NCBI RefSeq assembly: GCF_964204865.1
Contig: NC_135250.1
Span: forward strand, 24,233,395 to 24,297,394
Source: Styela clava
Taxonomy: Eukaryota > Chordata > Ascidiacea > Stolidobranchia > Styelidae
Direction of reading: 5' to 3'
Length of the DNA: 64,000 nucleotides
Below the pieces are notes generated by a model. That model was not told the DNA's origin, ran no database searches, and saw only the letters and a list, made by a program, of their open reading frames with translations. Positions 1-11,899 of the stretch are shown piece after piece. The position numbers and the translations under genes were made by a program. How positions within the stretch are numbered: the stretch's first letter is position 1; each line of letters begins with the position of its first letter.

Positions 1-842
1 ACAAAAAACTTTCATTGATTTTAGTCACCACCTATTTACCTAGCTCCTCGTTTTATAGGAATCATTCATTCTTCAGTTTACTAGTGACACACGTGAAAAA
101 GTATCAATGTGCTATCATATATCAGTGTGCTATTCTTTCAAAAAAAATTATGCCAACAGATGATAAATGCCTAAAATACTCATTTTAGTTGCAGATAAAT
201 GCTGAGGTAGCACTCTTGCTTTGTTAATCTTAAATTTGTAAAAATTCTACTATTTTTATATTTGAAGTGGCGTAAAAGCATAAAAAATGCAAATTTTATC
301 AATGTTTGTTAATGGAAATACAAAAATTACGTTGTGTTTTATTCTATTTTTCGTTTTTATTTGTAGACAGAACAGGATTTTTACTGAATCACAAGTAATG
401 TTAATACTTCTCTAACAATTTTGAGATGTAATATTCTATACCGTGACCGCCTATGTTTGAAAGTATGCAACAATTCAAATATCTTATATGAACTGATGGT
501 TTCGTGGTCTTTTGGTGTTACTTTAAATTTCTAAGACTTCTGGCGCAAGAAATCATTTTTTCCATGTTTATATATTTCAGTACAAGTATGAAACTCATAT
601 TATCCATTAGCCATTATTACGCTTTCTATCGGAAGGTTAAGAAAACGATATTGAGATGAATAATCGAAATACAGTACTTAACGCAGTGTCTTTATATTCC
701 AGATAAACTGATCTGGGATCTCAAATTTAAATCTTTTCTTTTTGCAGTGATCAGGGTATAATATTTGATAGATGATATGAAACGCAAAGTATTTCATTTC
801 TCGACCCAAGCAGTATCTGTAACGCGTAAACATGGTACAGTC
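1..842. other. AT-rich stretch, no gene seen
   Basis: I see no supported gene, RNA or repeat structure here. The sequence is AT-rich with short stop-interrupted frames on both strands. It ends at the target-site copy of the hAT element that starts at 851. Confidence 0.6.
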
Positions 843-850
843 AATTAGAG

Positions 851-2294
851 CAGGGGTCACCAAACTTTTTTGACCGCGGGCCGGGTATGACTCAAATTGT
901 GTTGAAACGGGCCGGATGAATATTTTTGTCAATGCAATACAATAAATTCACAAATGTTGGGAATATCGCAGAATATAGATCGAGAACATCCTAGGAAAAA
1001 AAATTAACAAGATTTCTATATCTAGACAACTATCCTGAGTTTAGCTGTTATCAAAACGTTGCTGTCATGAATTAGAAATGTTACAAAATCCGCGGCAAAA
1101 ATTGTACGCATCACGTCTGCTAAGTACCGTTACGCCGTGTTGAAATACCGCTCATAAAAACGACTGCCTGCTGTAGCTTGGAATTCTATGAAATTTTGAC
1201 ATAATTTAGATAAAATGAACAACTATTATCTGGTATTTGAATTTTTTCATTAGCGCATAAATTTCCCAACATTCGACGCTTTTAAAAATTACGCTCCAGT
1301 TATACGTAGTGCAAATTATTGATATTGTCTATGGACACCAATAAAATTTATGTGGACGTGTGCATTTCTTGTCTAACTTGATACTTACCAATTTTTATGA
1401 AGTTCGTACAATCAGAACATCGTTAATTATTACCCACAATGAACCACTGTCAAACTATCATGCACAACTCCAGCGTTTATTTGCGACGATCTTTCGGCGG
1501 TGTCAATGACTGTTGCCAGAATAAAATCCTGAAATTATCTCAATATACCATAGATGTGACGCACATCGAAAGATTAGTGATTGATATGTGTTATTTTTCC
1601 ATATTTAGTACATTTCTTATCAAAAAAGTAAGACAATCATTATGGAAAAAATTGGCTGTCGGGCGGTACTAAAATTCCGATATCTCCGTTATTTCTTGAC
1701 CGTTTATTCCAAACTTGGTATTGTTTTCTATTTTTACTCAGATCTTTCCACTGGAGCAGTTTTTATTTAAATCGGATTAACTTCCATTTTTTTGTAACAT
1801 ACCTACATGAATATCCGCATTGAAGCAGTACAAAAGTTAGTGTGTCTTTTGAAATTGGAGCAGTACGCGAGGGATTACAGTACTGTTAGCACAAAATGCA
1901 CATTCGACGTTTATTTTAGCACGAAAAACAAACAGTTTCGTCGAAAGCAAGCGCCACGAGTGTACAAGTGTATCGCAGAAAACGTTACGTACTGGTAGCA
2001 TTCAAAGTCGCAAAAACGAAGTTTTGTTTACAACCACGACTGAAAATCTGTCAGGGTGACAAAAGTGTCTGAGCGGATGCGGAAAGGCCTATTATTACGT
2101 CACTTTTCTGCATCTTGCCGATTGGCCAATGTTACGAAATAAACAAGGACGACGATGCTCGTGAAAATCTTCCTTGGAAAAAAATTTAGCCATTTTTGCG
2201 TGTTATTGCGGACCGGATAAAATGACGCCGCGGGCCGGATAAAATGACGTCGCGGGCCGGATCCGGCCCGCGGGCCGTAGTTTGGTGACCCCTG
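851..2294. mobile_element. hAT-type non-autonomous element, complete with 8-bp target duplication
   Basis: The ends are inverted: CAGGGGTCACCAAACT opens the element and its reverse complement closes it, and both ends carry a nearby GCGGGCCGG motif. The flanks are identical 8-bp direct repeats, aattagag, at 843-850 and 2295-2302. An 8-bp duplication with CAGGGG-type ends is the signature of hAT transposons. Inside, 2221-2275 holds imperfect tandem copies of a GCGGGCCGG(AT) unit. No transposase frame is visible, so it must have been moved by an enzyme supplied elsewhere. Several short internal ORFs are unrelated to known proteins and are not called. Confidence 0.9.
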
Positions 2295-2315
2295 AATTAG
2301 AGACATGGTCCCGAT

Positions 2316-2591
2316 CAGTGTTCCCTTTAAGGTGTGCGCGTGTGCGCGCGCACACAGCTTTCAGAGGGTGCGCATACGCATAGATTTACTGCGCACAGAC
2401 GTATTTCGATGTAATGTAACAATGTGCTCCGTTGGCAGATTGAGAAAGTCTGTTGTTGGCCCACTTATTACCCGGTTAGAACGCCTAAATTTCTTTATTG
2501 GTTTTTGCACAAATATTAGTTATTTCCAAAAAAGTGCGCACATACCAAAATTTCTGCGCACCCATACTACAAAAAATTAGAGGGAACATTG
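2316..2591. mobile_element. hAT-type MITE, 276 bp
   Basis: The terminal inverted repeats are CAGTGTTCCCTTTAA and TTAGAGGGAACATTG. The 8-bp target duplication gtcccgat is perfect at 2308-2315 and 2592-2599. The interior is rich in GTGCGCGC alternating purine-pyrimidine sequence near 2330-2355 and has no coding content. It sits only 22 bp from the end of the larger hAT element at 851-2294, so the two are separate insertions side by side. Confidence 0.9.
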
Positions 2592-2599
2592 GTCCCGAT

Positions 2600-3340
2600 G
2601 TATGAAAAGGAGACCGTACTGCCGTTTTCCACATGGCGAGTTGTTGGACCCCTTCACTCTGGGGCAGCACGCGGCTCAGTTGTATTGCGTTTCATTCCAG
2701 TAAAGAGTTGGCATACTATGCTTGAGCGTTGGTGGGAACTGTGGGTACAGTGGGAATTGCGACTGCCTGTAAAAAGTAATTGTAATAATAATGGGCAGAT
2801 ATCGGTGCTTTTATCTTTGGTACGTGTTTCTAAGTACAATATGTGTCACTAATATAGTATTTATGAATATAGTATCTATATTTGTGTATTCGGAACGTTA
2901 CTGCTCCAACCGCAATTGCATCCCAGAAAACTGTTAGCAATGAACATCTTTAAGTTTAGTATATATCATAATATTCATTTTGTATGTGTCTCGTTGGGTT
3001 ATCGTCAAGATACCTAGAGGCGTTGCAATGAACATATGAATACTCAAGACTTCCAAGAACACAGTTGTTTTGTTAAATACACAGTAATAAATACAAAACA
3101 GGATAATAGCAGCACGCAGCATCAACTCATAAACTCCAATGTCTATCGCGCATGCCTTGTGCGCATGTTACAGTTCATTACTTATGACGTCATAGATATA
3201 TTTGCGCAAAGCATTATTACGACATTAAATTATTATATGACATCATCACGATACAGTATGATACATGTTGGTTACGTAATTATATGCAAATGAAATGCAA
3301 GTCTAATGTTGTATATTATAACATATAGGAGAGGATTGAA
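2600..3340. other. intergenic, nothing recognised
   Basis: There is no supported gene or repeat. This is the 3' side of the minus-strand caspase pseudogene that ends near 3,368, so its original 3' UTR and poly(A) site would lie here, but I see no clear AATAAA signal. Confidence 0.5.
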
Positions 3341-3367
3341 CCTTCATATCATAACGGTCAATAGTGT

Positions 3368-4395
3368 TCAGTGATCTGGGAATCCAGAAAAGAATTCCAG
3401 TTTTCAGAATCACAGAATCACACGCCGTGACTACTTTCCCGAATGTGTCAGATCTCTTACTGTTAACATTTTCATGAACTTCCCTCATGACCTCAATCAT
3501 ATTCTTGGTGGTCGAGTATTTCTTAATAGCGTCGCATAATTCTTGGATGAACCAACTTCCCTTCAAATTGTTCAATATTGCAGCCCGTCCTTCACTACAC
3601 GCAAAAGAAATCAACATGTTTGGTTTTTGTCCGGCGTAATGTTTCGCGGGATACTCAGTTGTGTCTTCACCTCTTGCTCTTGCTCCAGCTTGATTCTCTC
3701 CTAAGTCATCATTCGGACCAACAATTTGACAACCTGGCAAGGCTGTACGAAGATTATCCAGTAGTTTGTCTTCAATCGACCCGAGGTTTAAAGTATATTC
3801 CCTGGGTTCGACGGGCGCGGCATCAACTGCATCCGTATTAAGTTGAGCACGGGTGATCTCTTGAAATTCACTGCGGCCTTTATCGCCTCCACGGCACATT
3901 TGAAAAAAACATCATAACGGGAACTTCCTTCCACTCTGCCTTCGATTTGAAAAGTGCAACTAGTTCGCTGACGTTACAGCGACTCCCGTCATTATCACAT
4001 ACAATATCGTACCCGCCAATTTCTCCATCACCATGATACATTATTACAATTGCCACAAAAGAGGATGTTTGTTTAACGAATTGAACAAACAATCGCAACT
4101 GCTCCATCATCTCTTCTGCTGATAAATTGCTAAGTAGGTTAACGACTTGAGATCCACGCCTGTTGCCGCCTAGCTGTTTGAACGCTTGCTTAAAATTTTC
4201 CACATCCTGTTCCGAACCATTTTTTCTATTTTGTTTTGGATCATGAATAAAGCCATTATTTATCACAAGAAATTTCCCTTTTGGTTTCTTTGACATGTCA
4301 AAGTATTCTCTCCTGTGTTCTTCATACCTAGCCCTTAATGCACGATTATTTTGAATAGTAATTTGGGAAGTTTCTTCGGAACTTGGATTTTCGAC
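3368..4395 (-). pseudogene. caspase pseudogene A (frameshifted; P1-arginine-less subfamily)
   Basis: This is a cysteine-protease gene of the caspase family and a close paralogue of the intact gene at 37,836-38,999. The N-terminal part carries the p20 start (KGKFLVINN) and the histidine motif IMYHGDG, where SHG is usual. The cysteine motif MCRGGD follows in another frame. The break is a one-base gain: the run at 3902-3908 has seven A on the plus strand where the intact paralogue has six, and it falls just before the catalytic Cys. A second shift near 3,400-3,420 moves the end out of frame, although the matching PDH-stop can still be seen at 3,368. The p10 part reads ILNNLKGSWFIQ, so the usual P1-binding Arg is Leu. 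At the 5' side, coding continues to a possible splice acceptor (cttcag) next to 4,395; no upstream exon was found. Single-base run errors could explain one lesion, but two make a pseudogene likelier. Confidence 0.85.
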
Positions 4396-4473
4396 CTGAA
4401 GCGTTAACTAAATATATTTTATCATCGAAATTATTTGTTAATCAAGGTTTCGACTGTTGATGGGCTCTAGATA

Positions 4474-4800
4474 AGTGGTTCTCAAACTAGGGTTTGAGAG
4501 CCACATGCGGCTTCAACAACCTTTCCTGCGGCTCTTGTTAATTCTTTAAAAATTAATTGCTTTCAAACAAAATTTTTCATTGAAAACTAATCACTGACTT
4601 GAAATTAAAAAGCGGAAATCTATTAGTTAGTCGAATGGATTCCTTCGTGTTTATTTCCGTAGCGTTGATTAATCTACAAGATGCAATAGTGACGCAACAG
4701 TAAGAGTTTTCGCGACCACCCGGACACTTTTCACTTGGAAAGATTTTAGGCAAGGCTTTAATCATTCATATTGCTTGAATGAATGTATATTATATAGAAT
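4474..4800. mobile_element. hAT-type element fragment
   Basis: It opens with AGTGGTTCTCAAACT, a hAT-type terminal sequence, followed by GAGAGCCACATGCGGCTTC. The TTATTTCCGTAGCGTTGATTAATC region near 4650 resembles internal parts of the hAT relics at 5,081, 24,900 and 62,640. I found no matching second end, so it is a fragment. Confidence 0.5.
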
Positions 4801-5080
4801 AAGCGTTTGCTGTGTATGTACACCACTCAAGTGGTTGTATATGTATGAGCTGACACATATGGAAGTGGCTGTATATGCATATAACATTGCCTGCACTGCA
4901 CAGGATTGGCAAATTTAGGGCATTAGTAGAGTAAAGTCTTTCTGAACTCTTTCTTAGTTTATCTTGGAGTGAATATATTCATCAACGGCATTTGGTCCAG
5001 TGTAACATCTTCCCGCTGTCATTACCTTGAGAATGTGCTATCATTAACTGTTTCTCATATTGTATATCATCTAATTAATG

Positions 5081-5805
5081 CAGTGGTTCCCAACCTGTGG
5101 TACGCGAACCACTAGTGGTACGCGGGAGCTTTTCAAGTGGTACGCGAGCAGATTTGAATTATTGCAACAATTAACCTTTCAGTTGGCTAAAATATGCCGG
5201 CAACGCTTTATCTTCCTTACTGTATGTGTTCGCTGAACAGCGTTTATGGATTTTCCCTAAGCATCAGTTTCCTTGTTTATTTCCGTAACTATAACCAATC
5301 AGCAATGAGTCAATAATGACGCAACACGTAACTATTGCAATTTCTGCACTCAGCCGCTCAGGCACTTCTGTCGCTCAAACAGATATTCAAGCATGGTTGC
5401 AAACATTGCCTCGTTTTTGTAGTTTTGAGTGGTATTTGTCAGTTTTCAGTTGTGTTTCAAGAAAATAATAGTAAATTAATTAACTTAATTGTCATTATGT
5501 CTTCCGCGGAGCTTTATTTAGTTGCAGTGATAGAAATTGAATCTCGCAAATGTTGCAATGGACAAGGATAAACTTAGCTATATCAGTACCTGCAAACGGC
5601 ACATGGTTGATTAATTTTTATAAAAATTATGGTTTCAAACACGTAAATCAGTTTATATGCGCCAACATACCAAAACACTCTCAGAATAAAGTTTGCCATA
5701 GTAAAGTATAAGAGTAATTTTTCCGGGGTCAATGGTCGGGGAAACGTCCATAGCACTGGTGCGCTATCGGTCTTTGTCTTTAGAGATCGCCCTCGCCCGC
5801 TATTG
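5081..5805. mobile_element. hAT-type element fragment (CAGTGGTTCCCAACCT end)
   Basis: It begins with CAGTGGTTCCCAACCT followed by repeated GTGGTACGCG units at 5098-5150, a typical hAT end. The interior at 5,580-5,790 is homologous to 62,955-63,170; both share GGGGTCAA(t/a)GGTCGGGGAAA. The second terminus was not found. No transposase frame is present. Confidence 0.55.
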
Positions 5806-8020
5806 CCCACCTTAAATGAAGCGATATGGGCATGTTTTTGTTCGCTTTGCGTGTTACGCCACGAAGGATGTAGTCCAACGTAGGAAGGTCGAAAGTGCTG
5901 TCTACTGGGTCGTATTACTAAGGCCTCCTATTAGATTAAGGATGAAAAGCAATCGAGAAAATATATTTACCCAGATCATTTCAATTATTTACGTATAACC
6001 TCCAACTAAGATCTCATATCATACAAACGAGTATAGACGATGGCAATTTCAGACTACCAGATAGATTATTTCGACATGCTTATGAAGAGTATATTCAGAA
6101 TGAAGATGTGGTGCTTGCATAGACTATTCATATTCAATTAAACCTGATATATCTGAAAATTATTTTTCATTCAAATTTTACATTCGAGAAGCAAGTTTTT
6201 GCTCAACTTTCGTACACGCAGTTGTCGCGGTAAGTGGCGAGCGAACTATAAGCTTTAAGTCGCTTTCTGCCATATTACTACCTTAATCTAAATTCGTTCA
6301 CGGTTGAAATTCAAAAAGTTACCGTTGAAGCTTCATAATCTCACAAGAAGACATGTTTTGTATATAAATACCTTAAAATTATAATTCTACCACGTTCCAA
6401 CTCCAACCAAAAGTACCTGATTGGTAAAAGACGAACAAGAAAGGTCACCATGATTATGTTGAAAATTAAATATAATTACAATATGATATATCTGAATAGA
6501 GAGCATCAAAGTCGATGTTAGTTGCAGAAGACATCTTGTTATTTATCACTACATTTATTTATACAAAAGAATTAGTATAATGCATGGATGAATATTTGTT
6601 TTGTGTTACCTTGCAAATATTCCATCAATAGTAGATATATAAATCTACGTTCGTTAGATTCTACTATTATCTGTAATTGTCAGGTAAGTCTTAAGGTTTT
6701 CACATGTCGTAAATGAATTCGAAAATATATCATAAACCTCCTATCGCAGTCGTAAACAATGATGGGATGCGGACAGTGCCGGATTTACCATTACACAAAG
6801 CAGGCCGAAGTTTAGAGGCCTCAAGTTCTGGGATCTCCAATTTTGAAATACTGATCATTTTTAAATTGTAAGAGCTTGTTCCAGAATAAAAATGGTTTTA
6901 CGAAACTTATATTTGTTTAATTTTCAATCGGGTTGATAATTCTTGTACCAAATATGTATCGTGTAGAACGGTAAAACATTATTCACGATATAATAAATAA
7001 ATTTGTAAAGCTTTACCCCTCTAATTTTGAAACAATTATTTGAAATCAATTCAACAGTTTTTACAATAATGAAACTTTTATATTTCACACAGTTAAGAGA
7101 ATAAATATATATAGCTATATACACTAATTTATCTAAGTAACAACGAATCTGAGAATTCTTGTAATTTTACTATTTCTGATCTTTTTTTTTATTGTAGAAG
7201 CGTTTGTCTCTACAAATGTATTCAATCTACTTGAATAGTAATAGTAAGTGTATGTATCTTAACTGTAGCTGAAATTTCGCTTTTCACAACATTTTGAAAT
7301 TTAGCACTGGGTATAAACGATGTGTCTATTTCGCTTATTACCGCTTTATAAATGATTTTCTCAATTGTAACTTGACGAGAGCTACTATGGTTTTTCAATC
7401 TATGACGTTACAAATCGTCTCGTCTCGTCCAACTAAAATTTGCCAAGTCGCCACCATATGATCTTGAATAAAATTGATCTGACTCATAAGGCAAACATTT
7501 ATTTTATTCCTACTTTTTTGAAGGCAAATATTTTTGATGTTGTTAATAATTACCTTCATAGGTCAATGTTCATCAGGCCAAAGAGCAATCGGTAGTTTTC
7601 CAGACGCAAAACTAAACAGAATAGGTTTGAATAAACATTAAATTTTCAGCACACATTGTACTTCAATATCATCATGCAATCTATTAGACTAGTGACCGCA
7701 AGTTATAAATTAGACTGACGGCCTTATGTTCAACGTAAATCAAATGAAGTTCATGGCAGCCCAAATCACCAACCTAGACACGTATTATCTATATAATTTG
7801 TGATGTAACAATGTGCTCCCGTCGGTTCTTCGCGTGCGTAAATGACATTTTATATTTCAGGTGCGCCGCGTTTGCATTGTTGTCTCCGTTTGAATGTTTT
7901 ATCATTTATTATATTAGAGTTTAGAATCCCCGACTTAGGCTATACACCATTTGTATACCCATGATCAGTTGTATACCCAACTTATGGTCCGATACCCGGT
8001 TGAGAGCACTGCTCTAGTCT
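5806..8020. other. AT-rich stretch with one degenerate repeat copy
   Basis: No gene is supported. About 5,940-6,260 is a diverged copy of sequence at 46,660-46,920; both contain GATGAAAAGCAATC and, later, CAACTTTC(g/c)TAC(a/g)C. The rest is AT-rich with no structure I could name. Confidence 0.45.
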
Positions 8021-8024
8021 AGAT

Positions 8025-8720
8025 TACATGGCGTGGCGGATATGAGTCGGTTGGTTTACCTCGCTCATTATGTCTTCACTATTTGGGATTGTATATTGCA
8101 TGGATGAATGCAATTTTGAAAAAAAAAATTTGAGCGACCAAACGTTTTACGAAGGATTGAAAAAGATAAAGTTTCATCGCCGACTCACAACAATTTCCAC
8201 ACTTTTGTGCGTCAAATTGCTCCCGATACCAAAATCAAACACAGTCGCGTAGCCAGGAATATTCAAAGTGTGTGTGTGTGGGGGGGGGGGGGGGGGGGGG
8301 GGGCTAATTTTACATTTTACATTTCCAAAGGGGGGCGATCTCCAACCCTCCCAAATAAACAACGAAGATCATTCTAGCACAAAATTGACGCTATTCAAGA
8401 CAATCAAATTTTTTTTAAAACACGAACAGTTTTTGATTATATTTATTTCTGCTACAGTAATGGAAGGTTTGGATGAACGCGACCATGATTGATTATTGAT
8501 AATTTGTCTTCAGCACTTTACATTGGTTTGATTATTTTGACATAAGAATGGTAGTTTTTAATATTAAAATCAGGTTTCAAGCGCCAAATACAAAAACCCT
8601 TTAAAGATAATCATACATATCGCCTTTAAGCTGTACAATTTCTTTGAAAATGACTAATTTATCGCAAATTCATCTCCCGTGTCGTGAAATTCAAACGAAT
8701 ATCACTAATTATATTGGAAA
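8025..8720 (+). repeat. dispersed caspase-flank repeat, copy 5 (interrupted)
   Basis: This matches parts of 40,090-40,260, 41,170-41,600 and 49,000-49,400 (same strand) and, reversed, 30,350-30,620. Shared landmarks are GGCGGATATGAGTCGGTTGGTTT, the TCATCGCCGAC(t/g)CAC segment and CTTCAGCACTTTACATTG. Elsewhere this repeat lies in the 3' flank of caspases; here no caspase adjoins it. It is interrupted by a short element at about 8,240-8,350. Confidence 0.65.
8240..8350. mobile_element. small MITE with CGTAGCCAGGAAT end and long poly-G
   Basis: The other repeat copies run straight from the ACCAAAATC segment into AACGAAGATCCTTCTAG. Here about 110 bp intervenes, starting cacagtcGCGTAGCCAGGAAT. 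The same end sequence opens the element at 62,343. A (GT)n tract leads into 24 consecutive G at 8280-8303. The exact outer boundary and target duplication are unclear. Confidence 0.6.
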
Positions 8721-9384
8721 CTTCAAAAATAGTGGAAATATTTGAAGTACTAGCATGGCTGGCTATAGCCGATTAAAAAGTATGACAATGATGACTTCAG
8801 AATCAGTTTCGGGTCAGAATATATTGTTCATGATTTTATTGCAATATTCGATGTCTTGCAACAAGCGCATCTGTCACAGGAATCTATTAGCATATCGACA
8901 TTTTCGAGAAGTAGGGACGAACGCTTTGAATTAATAAAATGTATGGTCGTGTTGAATACACTTTCGGATGGTACAATCGTATCACATCGCACGAAACTGA
9001 TAGAGCTGGTGAGCTTTTGATCGCAGTTGATGTTATTTCTTTATGATATCTCAAAGCACATCGAGGCATTTATTGACGGAATTGTTTTTGCTAAAATACT
9101 TCCATATGCCCGAAATACAGTGCATATCTTTTTCAGTAGGTTGGCCATGAAACTATCACGTGAAATTGCTCTGGAACCATTGTAACGTAACGAGAATAAA
9201 TTATACGTTAAACGTATTACGTCAAACGTCACGCTGCGGTTAATCTGTTAACCGTTCAATTTAACCCGGTTATCGGTAAAAATGTTTTTCCTAAAATTCC
9301 CAGCCCTTCACACACTTCATAATTTAAAAAATCAGATTCGGTAACAGACTTTACTCCATATTTTTTTCAAGATTATTATGTTGC
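8721..9384. other. nothing recognised
   Basis: No gene or named repeat is visible. Frames are short and interrupted. Confidence 0.4.
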
Positions 9385-9770
9385 ATAAATCTGTCAAACA
9401 TTAGTTACTTGTTCACAATAGTGTTAAATGATTTCACCCTTTTTTCAATTTTTTTTTTATATATTAATACTAAAATCAAGATGATGGGAAGTTGTTTAAA
9501 CGACTCGAATTTTGAGAAGTAAATTCAATTTCAAAATGTAAAATTCAGAATAAATTCATCGATCGTGTTAGCGAAATAACTAAGTATATTATGGACATTA
9601 TCATTTTGAAATCATTGCAATTGTCTCTCCAAAACGCTCATATATAAATACCCTATTTAAAATAGGGATTAGGATATCACATACAATGTCGCAGCCGACA
9701 ATTTCAGAAGAAGCTGCTGATGAAATTTAGGTGAAACTTGTTTCTCGGTTCACAAAATCGTGAGAAATGA
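9385..9770 (+). repeat. direct repeat copy 1, with TATA-like box and mini-ORF
   Basis: It is nearly identical to 12,704-13,090. Both copies contain a TATA-like box (CATATATAAATACC, 9640-9653) and 36 bp or so later the ATG of a 14-codon frame (MSQPTISEEAADEI, stop TAG; ATG at 9686). Reading through the stop gives VKLVSRFTKS. This looks like the promoter and first exon of something that was copied, but no downstream exon was recognised. Homology runs past the would-be TG...CA edges, so an LTR pair is not supported. Confidence 0.75.
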
Positions 9771-10135
9771 ATGCACATGCAAAATTTGGAGCAGATTCAA
9801 ACTCGCCTTCGTGAGATATCGCGTGCATCTAACAGACAGACAGACAAACAGACAAATACCTATCAACATACTTACCGATCTAAAGATCGATAAGTAACAA
9901 GAATATCGGACGGAGACCGAAGACTTATCGATCAAAAGTTAGGGGATCCCCCAAAAGAAAACTGCGGTTTCGATTCATCCGCTCTTACTCCATAGTGACA
10001 TCGTGTGTCCCATCACTAATTAATTAATAACTTGCTAAATATACGACATAATTCATCCAAAACCAATAGGATTCTGGTACGAGATATGATGAATGCACAT
10101 GCAGGTTCAACCTCGCTTTCGTGAGATATCGCGTG
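9771..10135 (+). repeat. dispersed repeat with GACA microsatellite (left half)
   Basis: It matches 55,880-56,230 in inverted orientation. Landmarks are GAATGCACATGC, GAGATATCGCGTG, a (GACA)n/(AAAC) run at 9,830-9,860 and CCCATCACTAATTAATTA. The right part resumes at 11,700 after the hAT-type insertion. Confidence 0.75.
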
Positions 10136-11699
10136 TAGGCTTGCACGTAATTTACGGATTTACGGAATTACGGAATTATTTCGAGTTACGGAAGGGAAGT
10201 TACGAATTACGTAAAGTCGTAATTATTGGTCGAGCGCTTTCGCGATTGAAACGAGCTCTCTTCAGAGCAGTCAATTCCGTCGATTGTAAAAAATTAAAGT
10301 TTAAGTAAAAGAAGTTAGAGTTTCGGTATTCGCAGCCGTTTTTCTCTCTCTTGTTATGCAGATGGGGAAGGCATAACGCGTCATTTACTAACCTATTATC
10401 AACTTATCTAGGATGGCCAATGTACATATTAACCATAGATAAGGAATAGAATTGTGTTGAGACCGATGGACATCAACACACCTGGTTTCAACTTCTTCGC
10501 GTGAAATGACTAAAGAATGTAAGAGATCAACTTATAAAACATGGTCTATGATAATTAATGTCGCGCTTATCAAACAGCAATATAAAGACGGAAGAGAAAT
10601 TGCGTAATGAACCAACGCAACTTAGTCTTCTCGGCATCGGTAAAGCGATTGAGACGGCAGAGAAACAACAATACGACGGGATTTCCCGTGTTTATTCTGC
10701 GCGAGATCCATTTTCTATTACAAAATCTTGATGTTCTGTTATCGCTATCGTTTATCGTTATATATCTGTCCGGAATATGTTTTTCACAATGCCTCGCAAT
10801 ATGTCGGCCAAATATGATTACCTGTCTTTACCAAATGCGGCAACTTATTTTGATTTATCGTCGACTCTAATACCACCGGCACTCGACCAAACTTGTGTCA
10901 ATCTTGGCAAATAGGACTAATTTAATATTTTCATGAGTGCAAAATAAATGTCACAAAATGCATTGTTTTGCGATATAACTTTGTATTTTCGGAGAAGGCA
11001 TGTCATATAAGTAGGGTATTTTAAACAATGCGCAAATAATTAATATTTGATTTAAATTTATCGCAAATAATGTTATAACTTTTAGGCCGCGAAATGATTT
11101 AATGTAAAATGAAGCATGGAATTCGGAATATCGTCAATAAGTCGGCATCAATAATTATTATAAAATGCTAACTAAGTAGTAAAGTCGGATATTGTAAAAA
11201 ACGGTGAAATAACAAGTCTTCGTCGCGAGGCAAGCGAAAGTATAATCAAACGAGAGAATACGCTTGTAGTTGATTAATAAATTAGCAACCCGGAATTTTT
11301 ATTTAATACGAAAGTCGTATTAATACGTTAATACGATTTTAAAAAAGTGAACTATCGTTTCTTAAATATATTACCAGTGTTGGTAATGATAAAATTGATC
11401 GCATAAAATTTGTTTATAAAGTGGATAAAAAAATCAAACCTAATACAAAAGATAAAAATCAGAATAAAATTATTTTGAATTCACTCCTTGATATTTGTCT
11501 TTAACATCTGTCGCCGGCGTGTAGTACTGCCGGGAATATTAAAACCAAACTTCGATGTCCCATTCGGAATAGAAGTGGATTAAATTGGTTGTTATGATAG
11601 GTTTAAATGTGTGAAAAAAATATCGCAATTACGGGGTCATTACGTAATCGATTTGGCCGTAATCACGGAATTGATTTTTGTCAATTACGTGCAAGCCTA
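10136..11699. mobile_element. complete 1.56-kb hAT-type element (TAGGCTTGCACGTAATT ends)
   Basis: The inverted termini are TAGGCTTGCACGTAATT and its reverse complement (11683-11699). The target duplication atcgcgtg is perfect at 10128-10135 and 11700-11707. The host sequence is a dispersed repeat (GAGATATCGCGTGxATCTAACAGACAG), and the same site without an insertion is seen at about 9,830 and, inverted, at 55,970. No intact transposase is visible; a 42-codon open frame at 10,790-10,917 (begins MPRNMSAKYD) could be a remnant. Termini beginning TAGG are less common than CAGG for hAT, so the superfamily call rests mainly on the 8-bp duplication. Confidence 0.88.
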
Positions 11700-11707
11700 A
11701 TCGCGTG

Positions 11708-11890
11708 TATCTAACAGACAGACAGACAGACAAACAAACAAAAAGACACATACCTATCAACATACTTACCGACCAAGATCAATGAGTAACAAACAAACAG
11801 ACAAATACCTATCAACATACTTACCGATCAAGATCAATAATTAATAATAACAAAACGATCAATAGGTCAACTCAGTGTCCAATAAAATAA
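11708..11890 (+). repeat. dispersed repeat with GACA microsatellite (right half, internally duplicated)
   Basis: It continues the repeat interrupted at 10,135. The segment ACATACCTATCAACATACTTACCGA occurs twice here (about 11,748 and 11,807), so a short tandem duplication has also occurred. Confidence 0.65.
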
Positions 11891-11899
11891 ATACACGCG

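Noticed and set aside
8268-8492. Glycine-rich frame through the poly-G tract
   Set aside because: It is produced by the homopolymer and has no other support.
9830-9860. GACA/AAAC short repeats as a CRISPR-like array
   Set aside because: They are microsatellite units without regular spacers, in an animal genome.
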